NCBI GenBank assembly: GCA_027068725.1 | Contig: JAMOMD010000462.1 | Location: 1-5,118, forward strand | Direction of reading: 5' to 3' | From: Thermoproteales archaeon | Lineage (GTDB): Archaea > Thermoproteota > Thermoprotei > Thermoproteales > Thermocladiaceae | DNA length: 5,118 nt | Shown here: positions 4,034 to 5,118 of the stretch, piece after piece | How the letters are laid out: each line of letters starts with the position of its first letter | Position numbering within the stretch: the stretch's first letter is position 1 | Position numbers and translations under genes: made by a program | Notes under the pieces: model-generated | Told to the model about the DNA's origin: nothing | The model's database searches: none | The model's input: the letters and a program-made list of their open reading frames with translations, nothing else

Positions 4034-5118
4034 ATGAAGTACCTCAAGAAGACTCACTGGACAAGTGACATAAGACCTGACTTAGATGGTCAGGAAGTAA
4101 CAGTATGTGGCTGGGTCTGGGAAGTGCGCGATATTGGAAAAGTAAAGTTTGTAATATTGAGAGATAGGGACGGGTTCGTACAGATAACACTGAAGAAGGG
4201 CCAAGTTCCCGATAGCTTGCTTGAACTTGTTAAGAAACTTAGAAAAGAAGATGTTATAGCTGTAAGAGGAGTAGTTAAGGCAAGTAAGATCGCCAAGGCT
4301 GGAGTTGAAATAATTCCTCAAGAGATACAGATACTTAATGAATGTAAATCTCTTCCACTTGACATATGGGGAGAAGTCAAGTCTGAGTTAGGTACAAGAC
4401 TTAGGTACAGGGCAGCTGACTTGAAGAGACCTGAGAATCTTGCTATATTCAAAATATCTAGTGTTGTTACAAAAACTATAAGAGAAGTATTTTACAGGCA
4501 TAGATTTGTTGAAGTATTTACTCCAAAGATAATAGCAACCTGTACCGAGGGTGGTGCAGAACTTTTTCAGGTAACATACTTTGAGAGAGTTGCATACCTT
4601 GCGCAGAGTCCACAGTTGTACAAGGAGCAGCTTACAGCATCTCTAGAGCGTGTATTTGAGATTGGGCCAGCGTTTCGTGCTGAGAAACATAATACTAACT
4701 ATCATTTGAATGAGTTTATCTCTGTTGATGCTGAGGCAGCATTCATGGATTATAATGATGTTATGAGTATACTTGAGGAGATTGTGCAGGAGGTTTATAG
4801 AGTTGTATCTGAACAGTGTAAAGATCTTCTTAACATACTTAAGGTAGATGTTGTAGTGCCAAAGAGACCTTTCAGAAAGATAACATATGACGAGGCACTA
4901 GACCTTCTCAAGAAGAGAGGTCTCGAGGTTAAGTGGGGTGAAGATATACCACATGCTGGTCTCCAGCTCCTGAGTGAGGAGATTGGTGAGCCATTTTTCA
5001 TAATTGATTGGCCAACAGAGCTTAGACCATTCTATACCATGCCTAGAGAAGACGATCCTAAGTACAGCGAGTCGTTTGACCTTGTGATTGATGGTATCGA
5101 GATCGCGTCAGGAAGTAC
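4034..5118 (+). CDS. aspS: Aspartyl-tRNA synthetase, archaeal type (3' partial)
   Basis: AspRS attaches aspartate to tRNA using ATP. The window shows 361 codons of about 430. Residues 1-105 are the OB-fold anticodon-binding domain ('GWVWEV' 26-31, 'RDRDGFVQIT' 43-52). The class II catalytic domain follows: motif 1 around 'FVEVFTPKI' 158-166 with P164, the flipping loop 'TCTEGGAELF' 169-178, aspartate-site 'QSPQLYKE' 191-198, motif 2 'FRAEKHNTNYHLNEF' 214-228 with R215, and 'GIEIASG' 354-360 near the ATP/metal site. Motif 3 lies beyond the window. W29 and K88 align with the two anticodon-domain residues found in the discriminating AspRS of Thermococcus kodakarensis, suggesting it charges tRNA-Asp only. 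The reading frame stays open upstream to a TAG at 3986-3988 but has no ATG, GTG or TTG before 4034, so the ATG is the start. There is no frameshift or internal stop. Confidence 0.97.
   Translation, partial: MKYLKKTHWTSDIRPDLDGQEVTVCGWVWEVRDIGKVKFVILRDRDGFVQITLKKGQVPDSLLELVKKLRKEDVIAVRGVVKASKIAKAGVEIIPQEIQILNECKSLPLDIWGEVKSELGTRLRYRAADLKRPENLAIFKISSVVTKTIREVFYRHRFVEVFTPKIIATCTEGGAELFQVTYFERVAYLAQSPQLYKEQLTASLERVFEIGPAFRAEKHNTNYHLNEFISVDAEAAFMDYNDVMSILEEIVQEVYRVVSEQCKDLLNILKVDVVVPKRPFRKITYDEALDLLKKRGLEVKWGEDIPHAGLQLLSEEIGEPFFIIDWPTELRPFYTMPREDDPKYSESFDLVIDGIEIASGS

Noticed and set aside
4082..4321. Two overlapping minus-strand open frames inside aspS (4082-4321 and 4090-4296)
   Set aside because: Both are antisense to the conserved OB-fold of AspRS and carry no recognisable motif.
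4795..5001. Minus-strand open frame of 68 codons inside aspS
   Set aside because: Antisense to the AspRS catalytic domain, with shadow-like composition and no initiation signal.

Overview
The window looks like a chromosomal segment from a hyperthermophilic or thermophilic crenarchaeote (Thermoproteota, most like Desulfurococcales and relatives). The evidence is an archaeal-type aspartyl-tRNA synthetase with crenarchaeal-looking sequence around motif 2, a DUF357 domain fused to a RibL-type nucleotidyltransferase, and a zinc-finger NusA-like KH protein next to aspS. Archaeal TATA boxes with very short leaders, a GAGGTGAT Shine-Dalgarno, and arginine codons dominated by AGA/AGG agree with this. 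The genus cannot be fixed from the sequence alone. No mobile elements, CRISPR arrays, tRNAs or rRNAs are visible, and no gene-free stretch exceeds 100 bases.

Layout from left to right: (1) the C-terminal part of a secreted, membrane-anchored surface protein with COG1361/NEW3-like beta-sandwich repeats, a C-terminal transmembrane helix and an arginine tail (+); (2) a 127-residue single-domain FHA protein with its own TATA box (+); (3) converging on it and overlapping its 3' end by 40 bp, a 506-residue polytopic membrane Ser/Thr protein kinase (-); (4) directly upstream of the kinase, with overlapping stop and start codons (TAATG), a DUF357 plus FAD-synthase-like nucleotidyltransferase (-); (5) a compact 90-bp divergent promoter region built around one TTTAAA palindrome; (6) a small zinc-finger plus KH NusA-like protein (+); (7) aspS, truncated by the window edge (+).

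Functionally there are two groups. The right half is information processing: a NusA-like RNA-binding factor and AspRS, which carries the residues expected of a discriminating enzyme that charges only tRNA-Asp. The left half is a possible phospho-signalling module. It has a multi-spanning Ser/Thr kinase whose loop charges fit a nine-helix, N-out/C-in topology, and a cytosolic phosphothreonine reader (FHA) whose gene interlocks with the kinase gene tail to tail. A surface protein lies on the other side of the FHA gene. The kinase is co-transcribed with a probable flavin-cofactor enzyme. That the FHA protein reads this kinase's products is inference from proximity and known families; it is not shown by the sequence.
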